Translations under genes and position numbers: made by a program
Source of the DNA: Actinomycetes bacterium
Lineage (GTDB): Bacteria; Actinomycetota; Actinomycetes; Propionibacteriales; Nocardioidaceae
Reading direction: 5' to 3'
DNA length: 52,661 bases
NCBI GenBank assembly: GCA_023417775.1
Contig: JAEZEJ010000017.1
Span: forward strand, 1-52,661
Part shown: positions 8,175-16,122 of the stretch, piece after piece
How positions within the stretch are numbered: position 1 is the stretch's first letter
Layout: each line of letters starts with the position of its first letter
The notes under the pieces: generated by a model
Seen by the model: only the letters and a program-made list of their open reading frames with translations
Told to the model about the DNA's origin: nothing
Database searches by the model: none

Positions 8175-9227
8175 GTGATCCTGGCGTGGCTCGCGGTCGC
8201 CCTCGTGGCCGGGGGGATCATCGCCGCCGCATTGCGCTGGCGGCAGGTCGCCGAGGGCCCCGATCTCGCGGACCGCGTCGAGGACTTCGCCGCCGAGCAC
8301 TCCGTGACGGTACTCGGTGTCAACCTCCCGTATGTCGTGGTCCGCACCCTCCGCCGGTGCGGGGAGGTGCGCGTCACCGGCCTGGCGGCCGAGATGACCT
8401 ACTACGCGCTCATCTCGCTGCTGCCGCTCGCCAGCGCCCTCGGGGCCGCGCTGGGCTTCGTCGAGCGCCTGGCCGGGGCCAGTGAGGCCGATCGCCTCGA
8501 GCGGGCCATCGTCGACGGCGTCGGACGGGTCTTCGACGACGAGATCGCCACCGATGTCATCACTCCCATCGTCGAGGGAACCCTCCGTCAGGAGCGCGCG
8601 GGCCTCGCGATCGGCAGCATCGTCATCGCGATCTGGCTCGCCAGCCGCATGTTCCGGGCCGCGGTCCGGGCCCTCGACGATGCCTACCAGGTCGCCGAGC
8701 GCCGCACGCTCCTCCAGCAGATCCTGCTCGGCGTCGCGCTCTCCTTCGCCGCGATCGTGACCGTGCTGGTGCTCGTCTCCCTCATCGTCATCGGCCCGCT
8801 CTTCGGCAGCGGCCGCGAGGTCGCCGAGGCCGCCAATGTCGGAGGACTCTTCGACGACACGTGGAATGTCCTGCGCTGGCCGGTCGCCGCTGGGGTCTGC
8901 ATCGTCTTCCTCATCGCGCTCTACCGATTCGCTCCCAATGTCGACACGACCTGGCGCCGCTGCTGGCCGGGTGCGGTGCTCGGCACCCTCGGTCTCATCG
9001 TGATCGCCTGGGGATTCCAGCTCTACCTCCAGGTGGCCGGACCCCGCACCCCGCAGCTCGACGAGTCCACCATGGCGGTCGATATCGCCACCCAGCTCCT
9101 CGGAGCCGTGCTCGCGGGCGTGCTCTGGGTATGGCTCAGCAGCATCGTCGTGCTCGCGGGCGGTGTCCTCAACGCCGAGATCACCCGAGTCCGGGAGCGG
9201 ACGCGCCCGGTGGGCGACGGCGGCTGA
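8175..9227 (+). CDS. YihY/virulence factor BrkB family membrane protein
   Basis: 350 aa. A first membrane helix at residues 1-22 is followed by a soluble stretch, then about six helices forming the YihY/BrkB core. The family signature GLAAEMTYYALISLLPL lies near residue 75, and IAIWLASRMFRAAVRALDDAYQ near 155. The N-terminal extra helix is longer than in the E. coli protein. The family has no firmly established function. GTG 8175 is set by the GAGGGGAG ribosome site. It probably has its own promoter. Confidence 0.85.
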   Translation: MILAWLAVALVAGGIIAAALRWRQVAEGPDLADRVEDFAAEHSVTVLGVNLPYVVVRTLRRCGEVRVTGLAAEMTYYALISLLPLASALGAALGFVERLAGASEADRLERAIVDGVGRVFDDEIATDVITPIVEGTLRQERAGLAIGSIVIAIWLASRMFRAAVRALDDAYQVAERRTLLQQILLGVALSFAAIVTVLVLVSLIVIGPLFGSGREVAEAANVGGLFDDTWNVLRWPVAAGVCIVFLIALYRFAPNVDTTWRRCWPGAVLGTLGLIVIAWGFQLYLQVAGPRTPQLDESTMAVDIATQLLGAVLAGVLWVWLSSIVVLAGGVLNAEITRVRERTRPVGDGG

Positions 9228-9238
9228 CGGCTGTTGGT

Positions 9239-9292
9239 GGTTGATGGCTCACCGCCCGGGCGCGGGTGCGCGATGTCGGTGGGCGGTCGACC
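9239..9292. repeat. Dispersed repeat, inverted pair
   Basis: GGTTGATGGCTCACCGCC (9239-9256) is followed by a more diverged copy in reverse orientation (9275-9292, about 13 of 18 matching). The pair can fold as a hairpin between the YihY gene and the convergent PAP2-kinase gene. It belongs to the same family found at 13.1, 46.5 and 52.3-52.6 kb. Confidence 0.65.
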
Positions 9293-9315
9293 ACGGCCCC
9301 GAAGCAGCGGAGACC

Positions 9316-10926
9316 TCAGGTGGCAGGCGGAAGCGCCACCGGGACGCGGATGAGCACGACCCCCTGGTGCACCTCGGCGGTGATCTCGCTGCCCTCGCCG
9401 ACACCGTCGCCGTCGAGCTGCATCGGGACCGGCTTCTCGGCCTTGACGTGCACCCTTTCGCCGCTGAGGCGGGTCAGCCGCTGATCATTGGTCGGGCGGC
9501 GGGTCATGACCCGTGCCACGATCGCGAGCCAGCCGATGAACCGCTTGGGCGCGACGACGACGACATCGAGGCGTCCGTCGTCGATCTCGGCATCGGGCAA
9601 GAGTGGGATGCCGCCCTGCAACTGCCCCACATTGCCCACGACGACGGTGCGGGCCTTGAAGGTCACCGGCTCGTCGTCGTCGATCGTGATGGTGACCTTG
9701 GTACGCGGGAAGGTGATCGCCCGGGCGCCGGACACGAAGTACGCGAGGAAGCCGACCTTCTTCTTCAGCTGGTCGTTGACCCCCGACATGATCATCGCGT
9801 CCATGCCGAGACCGGCCATCACCAGGAAGGCCGTGTGATCCTCACCGTCGCGCCGGAAGGTCGCGAGGTCGATGGCGCGGTCCTGGCCGCCGTAGACGAC
9901 ATCGAGTGCGTCGCGGGTGTTGACCGGGATGTCGAGATTGCGGGCGAGCAGATTGCCGGTCCCGTGAGGCAGGATGCCGACCGCGACCCCGGTACGCGCC
10001 GCCTCCTCGCACACCGCGCGGACCGTGCCGTCGCCGCCGGCGGCGCCGACGAGATCGACGCCGCCGGCGATCGCCGCGCGGGTCTGCCCGTGGCCGGGAT
10101 CCTCGACGGTCGTCTCGAACCAGCGCGGCTCGCTCCACCCGTAGGACGCGGCGATCTGGCTCACCCGCGCCCGGAAGTCGGCGACATCGGTGATCTTCGA
10201 GGGGTTGAGGATGACGGCGGACTGGAATCGGCCGCTCCCGGTCGCGGTGGCCGTCTCGGAGGGTTCGCGGCCGTTGCCGCTGACCAGCAGGATCCACAGC
10301 AGCAGCGTCACCAGGGAGCCGAAGGCCAGTCCGGCGAACACATCGCTGAAGAAGTGCACGCCCAGGAACACCCGGCAGGCGGCGACGATGAGTGCCAGCA
10401 CCGTCCACAGTGTCAGCAGCACCCGCCGCTTCCATCCTCGTCCGGTCGCGACGACGGTCAGCAGACCCAACACCGTGAAGAACACGCCGGCGCCCGCGCT
10501 GTGCCCGCTCGGGAACGAGTACCCGCCGATCTCGTGCAGGGGCTGTTCCCAGTAGGGCCGGTCGCGGGTGAAGATGAGCTTGATCAGCGCATTGCCGCCG
10601 ATCACCGCGACACCGCTCGCGACCACCCAGCCGGCGACCGCGCGCTCCTTGCGCACCAGCATCCACGCCGCGATCAGCGCCAGGCCGATGCCGGCCCCCC
10701 AGTTGCTCGTGATCACGGCGATGACATCGAGCGTGTCCACGAACCACGACCGCTGCTCGCTGACGCCGTAGGCGGCCTCGGCGATGGTCTGATCGAGGTC
10801 GAGCTGGGCGGGCCACTCCCACGACAGGCCGATCGCCGGGACGGCGAAGAACAGCGTCAGGACGGCGACCAATGCCGGGATCTGCCACTGCCGGTCAGGG
10901 TCGGCGCGTCGGACGTCGATCGCCAC
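9316..10926 (-). CDS. PAP2 phosphatase - diacylglycerol kinase fusion protein
   Basis: 536 aa with two lipid enzymes in one chain. Residues 1-225 are a six-helix PAP2 domain with KLIFTRDRP (near 115), SFPSGHSAG (near 137) and CRVFLGVHFFSD (near 185), the three phosphatase motifs. Residues 235-536 are a diacylglycerol kinase/sphingosine kinase-like catalytic domain with AAGGDGTVRAV near 320 and GTGNLLARNL near 350. The protein could remove phosphate from a lipid phosphate and add phosphate to a lipid alcohol on the same membrane. The direction in vivo is unknown. ATG 10926 has AAAGGAGCC upstream. A TACGCT box on the minus strand near 10963 may be its promoter. Confidence 0.9.
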   Translation of the reverse strand: MAIDVRRADPDRQWQIPALVAVLTLFFAVPAIGLSWEWPAQLDLDQTIAEAAYGVSEQRSWFVDTLDVIAVITSNWGAGIGLALIAAWMLVRKERAVAGWVVASGVAVIGGNALIKLIFTRDRPYWEQPLHEIGGYSFPSGHSAGAGVFFTVLGLLTVVATGRGWKRRVLLTLWTVLALIVAACRVFLGVHFFSDVFAGLAFGSLVTLLLWILLVSGNGREPSETATATGSGRFQSAVILNPSKITDVADFRARVSQIAASYGWSEPRWFETTVEDPGHGQTRAAIAGGVDLVGAAGGDGTVRAVCEEAARTGVAVGILPHGTGNLLARNLDIPVNTRDALDVVYGGQDRAIDLATFRRDGEDHTAFLVMAGLGMDAMIMSGVNDQLKKKVGFLAYFVSGARAITFPRTKVTITIDDDEPVTFKARTVVVGNVGQLQGGIPLLPDAEIDDGRLDVVVVAPKRFIGWLAIVARVMTRRPTNDQRLTRLSGERVHVKAEKPVPMQLDGDGVGEGSEITAEVHQGVVLIRVPVALPPAT

Positions 10927-11006
10927 GGGGCTCCTTTCAGCCGATGAGGTGCCCGAACAGCGTAAACGACCGGCCCCGGAGAGTCCCGCCGACGCGGGGC
11001 GGTCGA

Positions 11007-11018
11007 TAGGCTGGCACG
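11007..11018 (+). promoter_or_regulatory. Leaderless TAGGCT promoter of serS
   Basis: TAGGCT at 11007-11012 is followed by the serS GTG at 11019, leaving about 6 nt. The transcript should start on or next to the GTG, so translation would be leaderless. No Shine-Dalgarno sequence is present, in agreement. Confidence 0.55.
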
Positions 11019-12287
11019 GTGATCGATCCGCGCGTTCTCCGTGACCAGCCCGATGCCCTGCGCGATGCTCTGCGCCGCCGGGGCGAGTCCGCGGACCTCG
11101 TCGACGAGCTCATCGCCGCCGACGAGCGCCGCCGATCGTCCATCGCGGACTTCGAACACGTCCGCAGCGAGCAGAAGACCCTCGGCAAGCAGGTCGCGAA
11201 GGCGCAGGGGGAGGAGAAGCAGGCGCTGCTGGCCCGCACCAAGGAGCTCAGCGCCCAGGTCAAGCAGGCCGATGCCGATCGCGACGAGGCCGGCCGGCGC
11301 TTCCACTCCCTCATGCAGGGGGTCCCCAACTTCACCGCCCCCGAATCCCCCGAGGGCGGGGAGGACGACTTCGTCGTGCTGGAGACCCACGGCACGCCGC
11401 GCGACTTCGCCGCCGAGGGTTTCGAGCCCCGCGACCACCTCGAGCTCGGCGAGCTGCTCGGCGCGATCGACATGGAGCGCGGCGCCAAGGTCAGCGGATC
11501 GCGCTTCTACTTCCTGACCGGCGTCGGGGCTCAGCTGGAGCTGGCGCTGACGCAGCTGGCGATGAGCAAGGCGGCCGAGTGGGGCTTCACTCCGGTGATC
11601 CCGCCGGCACTCGTCAAGCCGGAGGCGATGGCGGGGACCGGGTTCCTCGGCCAGGCCGCCGACGACGTCTACCGCATCGAGAAGGACGATCTGTACCTCG
11701 TCGGCACGTCCGAGGTGCCGATGGCGGCCTATCACAGCGACGAGATCCTCGATCCCGACACGATGCCGCTGCGCTACGCCGCCTTCAGCCCCTGTTTCCG
11801 GCGCGAGGCGGGCTCCTACGGCAAGGACACCCGCGGGATCTTCCGCGTGCACTGGTTCGACAAGGTCGAGATGTTCGTCTACACCTCCGAGGAGGAGTCC
11901 TATGCCGAGCATGAGCGCATCCTCGGCTGGGAGAAGGCCTGGCTCGACGCCCTCGAGCTGCCCTACCGGGTGATCGACGTCGCCACCGGCGACCTCGGCC
12001 TCTCGGCCTATCGCAAGTTCGACTGCGAGGCCTGGATCCCCACGCAGGGCACCTATCGCGAGGTCTCCTCCGCCTCGAACTGCACGCAGTTCCAGTCCCG
12101 GCGGCTCGACATCCGGCTGCGCGGCGAGGACGGGACCGTCCCCGCGGCGACCCTCAACGGCACGCTCTGCGCCATGACCCGCACGATCGTGGCGCTGTTG
12201 GAGAACGGTCAGCAGGCCGACGGTTCGGTACGCCTGCCCGCGGCCCTGCATCCCCATCTCGGCGAGGTCCTGGAGCCGCGCCGATGA
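11019..12287 (+). CDS. serS: Seryl-tRNA synthetase
   Basis: 422 aa, full length for SerRS. Residues 1-110 hold the antiparallel coiled coil that grips the long variable arm of tRNA-Ser. The class II core follows: motif 2 in FSPCFRREAGSYGKDTRG near residue 260, and motif 3 in NGTLCAMTRTI near 380. ATG-less: GTG 11019 gives the standard MIDPRVLRDQPD start. It overlaps the next HAD gene by 4 bp, so the two are cotranscribed. Two tRNA-Ser genes, its substrates, lie 5-7 kb away. Confidence 0.97.
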   Translation: MIDPRVLRDQPDALRDALRRRGESADLVDELIAADERRRSSIADFEHVRSEQKTLGKQVAKAQGEEKQALLARTKELSAQVKQADADRDEAGRRFHSLMQGVPNFTAPESPEGGEDDFVVLETHGTPRDFAAEGFEPRDHLELGELLGAIDMERGAKVSGSRFYFLTGVGAQLELALTQLAMSKAAEWGFTPVIPPALVKPEAMAGTGFLGQAADDVYRIEKDDLYLVGTSEVPMAAYHSDEILDPDTMPLRYAAFSPCFRREAGSYGKDTRGIFRVHWFDKVEMFVYTSEEESYAEHERILGWEKAWLDALELPYRVIDVATGDLGLSAYRKFDCEAWIPTQGTYREVSSASNCTQFQSRRLDIRLRGEDGTVPAATLNGTLCAMTRTIVALLENGQQADGSVRLPAALHPHLGEVLEPRR

Positions 12288-13066
12288 GCTGGTTCCCGAA
12301 GCTCGTGGCGCTGGACGTCGACGGCACGATCGTCGACGGCGAGAATCTGATGACCACGGCGGTCGGCTCGGCGATCCACGCGATGCGTGAGCGCGGTGCC
12401 GAGATCGTCATCGCCACGGGCCGGTCGGCCCCCGGGGTCTACGACGTGCTGCACAAGCTCGCGATCGATGACGGCATCGCGGTCTCCAGCAATGGCTCGG
12501 TGGTGTTCGACGTCGATCCCTTCCGGGTGCGCCATCTGGTCACCTTCGATGCCCGCGAGGCCGTCGCGCGCGTGTTGAAGACGATGCCCGAGGCGATCGT
12601 GGCGGTCGAGGACGTGGGGGTCGGCTACCGGGTCTCCCAGCCCTTCCCGGCCGGTGAGATCAACGGATCGATCGTGGTCGAGGAGGTCGACGACCTGGTT
12701 CGCGAGCCGGTCAGCCGCGTCATCATCCGCTCGCCCGAGCACGACTCGGAGGAGTTCCACGCGCTCGTCGCCGATCTCGGGCTCGACGACACCAACTACT
12801 TCATCGGCTACAGCTCCTGGCTGGACCTCGCGCCCGTCGGGGTGTCGAAGGCCTCCGGCCTCGACTACGTGTGCCAGGCGCGCGGGATCTCGGCGCAGGA
12901 CGTGCTGGCGGTCGGCGACGGCCGCAATGACATCGAGATGCTGCAGTGGGCCGGACGCGGCGTCGCGATGGGCCAGGCCCCTGACGAGGTCGTCCGGGTG
13001 GCCGATGCGGTCACCGGCGGCATCGACGACGACGGACTCGCCACCGAGCTCTCCCGTTACCTCTGA
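12284..13066 (+). CDS. Cof-type HAD hydrolase
   Basis: 260 aa, HAD IIB (Cof) type. Motif I ALDVDGTIVD near residue 9, motif II IATGRS near 45, motif III Lys in GVSKASGL near 187, and motif IV VGDGRNDIEML near 212. This architecture acts on small phosphorylated compounds such as sugar phosphates; the substrate is unknown. ATG 12284 overlaps the serS stop (ATGA), indicating translational coupling. The serS-HAD pair is a common actinobacterial arrangement (general knowledge). Confidence 0.88.
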   Translation: MSWFPKLVALDVDGTIVDGENLMTTAVGSAIHAMRERGAEIVIATGRSAPGVYDVLHKLAIDDGIAVSSNGSVVFDVDPFRVRHLVTFDAREAVARVLKTMPEAIVAVEDVGVGYRVSQPFPAGEINGSIVVEEVDDLVREPVSRVIIRSPEHDSEEFHALVADLGLDDTNYFIGYSSWLDLAPVGVSKASGLDYVCQARGISAQDVLAVGDGRNDIEMLQWAGRGVAMGQAPDEVVRVADAVTGGIDDDGLATELSRYL

Positions 13067-13081
13067 CGCGCGGCCCGGGCA

Positions 13082-13133
13082 GTGGTGGGCTGTCAACTCA
13101 TTGACCGCGCCATGAGGTTGATGAGCTACCGCC
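13082..13133. repeat. Dispersed repeat, inverted pair
   Basis: GTGGTGGGCTGTCAACTC (13082-13099, reverse orientation) and GGTTGATGAGCTACCGCC (13116-13133) match the repeat family consensus. They fill the gap between the two convergent genes for the HAD hydrolase and the WhiB-like protein. Confidence 0.6.
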
Positions 13134-13166
13134 ACCGCGGGTTGGGGGCGACGCCGGCGGCCGGGG

Positions 13167-13715
13167 TCAGGCGCTCTGGGCAGTGTCGAGCCGGTCGAAG
13201 GCGTCCAGCACCTCGGCGACGGTGGGCGGCTCGGGCTGGTGCACCGGGGCGGGGGCTCCATCCTCACGCGCCCGGCGCAGATGGCGCTTGACGGTCGAGA
13301 GGGAGCATCCGAGACGGTCCGCGAGCTGACGGCTGGTCTCCTCGGGATGCGCTGCGCGGGTGGCCATGACGAGCCCATGGTCCACCGGTCCGCCGCCGCT
13401 GCGGGGCACCTCCTGGGCAGGATCGCTCAGCGGCCCGTCGAGTCCGAGCTCATGGCGCAGCTGGCAGCGCTCCTGCTCGGTCGTGCAGGCCAGGAAGCCG
13501 GTCACATCGACCTCGACGACCGCGCGATAGAGGCACTCGGGGAGCACCTCGCAGCCGGCGCAACGCCGGTGGGCCGCCGCGCGCTTGGCCTGGAAGTCGC
13601 GCCACTGCTGCGCGGAGGTCTCGTGTCGCGCCGGGGGAGAGAGCAGTTGCTCGTCCTGGTAGACCTCCGGTCGCATCGCGCACGGAGGAAGCGAGCGGGT
13701 GGACGTCGTCAGCAC
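13167..13715 (-). CDS. WhiB-like regulator with extra C-terminal helix-turn-helix
   Basis: 182 aa. Four cysteines fit an Fe-S WhiB centre: one in SLPPCAMRP and three in CAGCEVLPEC (C-x2-C-x5-C). The spacing between the first and second Cys is about 39 residues, longer than usual. The WhiB turn G[V/I]WGG is replaced by GFLACTTEQER, with an added Cys. From about residue 115 a second module, EETSRQLADRLGCSLSTVKRHLRRA, is a helix-turn-helix. It could therefore sense redox state or NO and bind DNA by itself. GTG 13715 is chosen because AGGAGAG lies 8 nt upstream. It sits 13 nt behind bpa and is probably in the same transcript. Confidence 0.7.
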   Translation of the reverse strand: MLTTSTRSLPPCAMRPEVYQDEQLLSPPARHETSAQQWRDFQAKRAAAHRRCAGCEVLPECLYRAVVEVDVTGFLACTTEQERCQLRHELGLDGPLSDPAQEVPRSGGGPVDHGLVMATRAAHPEETSRQLADRLGCSLSTVKRHLRRAREDGAPAPVHQPEPPTVAEVLDAFDRLDTAQSA

Positions 13716-13728
13716 GGTGGCATCTCTC

Positions 13729-14250
13729 CTACAGGTACATCCCGCCGGTGCCCGAGTCCCCACGGCCGGCGCCGGGATCGGCGGCGGAGGGATCGGGTGA
13801 CTGCGCGCCGGGAGGGAGCGCGAGGCGCATGTTCGCGAACTGGGTCTGGGCCTGTACCTGCTGGGCGTAGAGCGCGGCCTGGATGCCGTGGAAGAGACCT
13901 TCCAGCCAGCCCACGAGCTGAGCCTGGGCGATCCGCAGCTCGGCCTCGGTGGGCGACACGGCGTCGAAGGGCAGGCTGAGACGCTCCAGCTCGGCGACCA
14001 GCTCGGGGGCGAGGCCGTCCTTGAGCTCGGTGATCGACTGCTCGTAGATCTCCCGTAGCCGCGACCGGCTGGCGTCGTCGAGGGGAGCGGACTTCACCTC
14101 GTCGAGGAGCTGTCGGATCATGCCGCCGATGCGCATGACCTTGGCGGGCTGCTCGACGAGGTCCGACAGCGGTGTCCCGGCGGCGGCATCATCCGTCGCG
14201 GGTGCCGCGATCGGCTGGCCCGAGGAGTCGATCACCTGATCATCGCTCAT
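13729..14250 (-). CDS. bpa: Bacterial proteasome activator
   Basis: 173 aa of the Bpa (PafE, DUF2587) family. The helical core spans about residues 28-130 (VMRIGGMIRQLLDEVKSAP; LVGWLEGLFHGIQAALYAQQ), and the tail is disordered and rich in Gly/Pro. The chain ends in GGMYL, resembling the GQYL tail that docks the ring on the 20S proteasome in Mycobacterium tuberculosis. It should open the proteasome gate without ATP. The tail tyrosine is kept. A TAGGCT box on the minus strand (14262-14257) lies 6 nt before ATG 14250, so the transcript is likely leaderless. Confidence 0.9.
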   Translation of the reverse strand: MSDDQVIDSSGQPIAAPATDDAAAGTPLSDLVEQPAKVMRIGGMIRQLLDEVKSAPLDDASRSRLREIYEQSITELKDGLAPELVAELERLSLPFDAVSPTEAELRIAQAQLVGWLEGLFHGIQAALYAQQVQAQTQFANMRLALPPGAQSPDPSAADPGAGRGDSGTGGMYL

Positions 14251-14306
14251 GGGTCCAGCCTAAAGGAGACGATCGATAAGAGTGGGCTCGCCGCCGAAAC
14301 GGCCGC

Positions 14307-15284
14307 TCAGTCGGCGAGGGTCAGCAGCAGCTTGCCGGAGTGGGTGGACTCCTCCATCGTGCGGTGGGCATCGCCGACCTGGTCGAGCCCCAGGGTGGCG
14401 TGCACGATCGGCTTGACGGTGCCGTTCTCGAGCAGCGGCCAGACCTGATCGGTCAGCTGCTGGACGATCGTGGTCTTCTCGCCGACCGGCCGGGCGCGCA
14501 GCGAGGTGGCGGTGATGGCGGCACGTTTGGTGAGCAGCGCACCGAGATTGAGCTCGCCCTTGACGCCGCCCTGCAGGCCGATGACGACGAGCCGACCCGC
14601 GGTAGTGAGCGCCGCGACATTCTGGGCGAGGTACTTGGCGCCGATGATGTCGAGGATGACATCGGCCTTCAGCCCGGCCTCGCGCATCCCCTCGACGAAA
14701 TCCTGTTCGCGGTAGTTGATGACGTGATCGGCCCCGAGGTCGCGGCAGAACTGCGCCTTCTCGGCGGTGCCCACCGTCGTGACGACGGTGGCGCCGAAGG
14801 CCTTCGCGAGCTGGATGGCGGTGGTGCCGATACCACTCGACCCGCCGTGCACCAGGAAGGTCTCGCCCGGCTGCAGCCGGCCGATCATGAAGACATTGGA
14901 CCAGACGGTCGCGTAGGTCTCCATCAGCGCGGCCGCGGTCACCAGGTCGATGCCCGCCGGGACCGGAGCGACCTGGCCGAGCGGCACGTTGACGTACTCG
15001 GCGTATCCGCCGCCGGTCAGCAGGGCCGCCACCTGGCGGCCGATCTGGCCCTCGTCGACGTTCTCGCCGACCGCGACGATCTCGCCGGAGCATTCCAGCC
15101 CCAACACCTGGGTGGCGCCGGGCGGCGGATCGTAGAGTCCCCGCCGCTGCATGACATCGGCTCGGTTGACGCCCGCGGCGGCGACACGGACCAGCACCTC
15201 GCCCGGGCCGGGCTCGGGAGCCGGTACCTCGACCACCTCGAGTGCCTCGGGACCACCGGGTTCGTTCACGACGACAGCACGCAT
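14307..15284 (-). CDS. NAD(P)H-quinone oxidoreductase, zinc-free MDR type
   Basis: 325 aa medium-chain dehydrogenase/reductase. The start MRAVVVNEPGGPEALEVVEVP and the segment GVNRADVMQRRGLYDPPPG (near residue 45) are typical of quinone oxidoreductase/PIG3-like enzymes. The nucleotide-binding motif VHGGSSGIGTTAIQLAKA lies near 150. Zinc ligands of alcohol dehydrogenases are absent. It should pass electrons from NADPH to quinones or act on activated alkenes; the physiological acceptor is unknown. ATG 15284 is adopted with no visible ribosome site, so it may be leaderless. It is divergent from the nitrilase gene. Confidence 0.88.
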   Translation of the reverse strand: MRAVVVNEPGGPEALEVVEVPAPEPGPGEVLVRVAAAGVNRADVMQRRGLYDPPPGATQVLGLECSGEIVAVGENVDEGQIGRQVAALLTGGGYAEYVNVPLGQVAPVPAGIDLVTAAALMETYATVWSNVFMIGRLQPGETFLVHGGSSGIGTTAIQLAKAFGATVVTTVGTAEKAQFCRDLGADHVINYREQDFVEGMREAGLKADVILDIIGAKYLAQNVAALTTAGRLVVIGLQGGVKGELNLGALLTKRAAITATSLRARPVGEKTTIVQQLTDQVWPLLENGTVKPIVHATLGLDQVGDAHRTMEESTHSGKLLLTLAD

Positions 15285-15336
15285 GGCACCACCGTAGTGG
15301 CCGCGCCTCCGCGTCGCCGATGCCACACTGGTCTCC

Positions 15337-16122
15337 ATGCGCATCGCCGTGGTCCAACTCGCCGCCGATGTCGATTCGGCCCGCAACCGCGATCTGATCG
15401 ACGCGGCCCTGGCCGATATCGAGCCCGGAGGGACCGATCTGGTCGTCCTCCCCGAGGCCGTCATGCACGACTTCGGAAGCCCGACCCACGATCTCGCGGC
15501 GATCGCCGAGCCCCTGGACGGCCCCTTCGTCAGCGGGCTGACCGAGCAGGCGCGGCGACTCGACACGATCATCGTGGCCGGCATGTTCGAGTGGACGGAC
15601 GCGCTGCCCTACAACACCCTGGTCGTGGTGGGCCCCGACGGGCTCCGTTCGACCTACCGCAAGATCCACCTCTACGACTCCTTCGGCTACTGCGAGTCCG
15701 ATCGGATGCGGGCCGGGGCCATCGAGCCGGTCACCATCGACATCGCGGACCTGCGCATCGGACTGCTGACCTGCTACGACCTGCGGTTCCCCGAGCTCGC
15801 ACGGGCGCTCATGGAGACCGAGCCCGCTCCCGATGTCCTCGTGATCCCCGCTGCCTGGGTGGCCGGCGAGCGCAAGGTGGATCACTGGCGCACGCTGCTC
15901 GCCGCACGCGCCCTCGAGAACACCGTCTTCGTCGTGGCCGCCGGACAGGGAGGCGAGCGCTACACCGGACATTCCTTGGTCGCCGATCCCTGGGGCTCTA
16001 TCGTTGACGAGGTTCGCGGTACCGACACCGCCGTGATCCGCGCCGATCTGGATCCCCGGATCGTCGCCCGCTCCCGCGAGGTCAACCCCTCGCTCGCCAA
16101 TCGGAGGATGCGCTCGACGTGA
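15337..16122 (+). CDS. Carbon-nitrogen hydrolase (nitrilase superfamily)
   Basis: 261 aa with the complete catalytic triad: Glu in VVLPEAVMHDFG near residue 43, Lys in YRKIHLYDSFGY near 110, and Cys in LLTCYDLRFPEL near 147. The family hydrolyses amides or nitriles; this short, single-domain form resembles omega-amidase/deaminated-glutathione amidase enzymes, which is only a suggestion. It overlaps the following membrane protein gene by 4 bp (GTGA). ATG 15337 has no clear ribosome site. Confidence 0.88.
   Translation: MRIAVVQLAADVDSARNRDLIDAALADIEPGGTDLVVLPEAVMHDFGSPTHDLAAIAEPLDGPFVSGLTEQARRLDTIIVAGMFEWTDALPYNTLVVVGPDGLRSTYRKIHLYDSFGYCESDRMRAGAIEPVTIDIADLRIGLLTCYDLRFPELARALMETEPAPDVLVIPAAWVAGERKVDHWRTLLAARALENTVFVVAAGQGGERYTGHSLVADPWGSIVDEVRGTDTAVIRADLDPRIVARSREVNPSLANRRMRST

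Noticed and set aside
9163..10947. 594-aa plus-strand frame opposite the PAP2-kinase gene
   Set aside because: The minus strand carries all PAP2 and kinase motifs; the plus frame is His/Asp/Arg-rich with no family likeness.
10857..12257. 466-aa minus-strand frame opposite serS
   Set aside because: serS is intact on the plus strand; this frame is a shadow.
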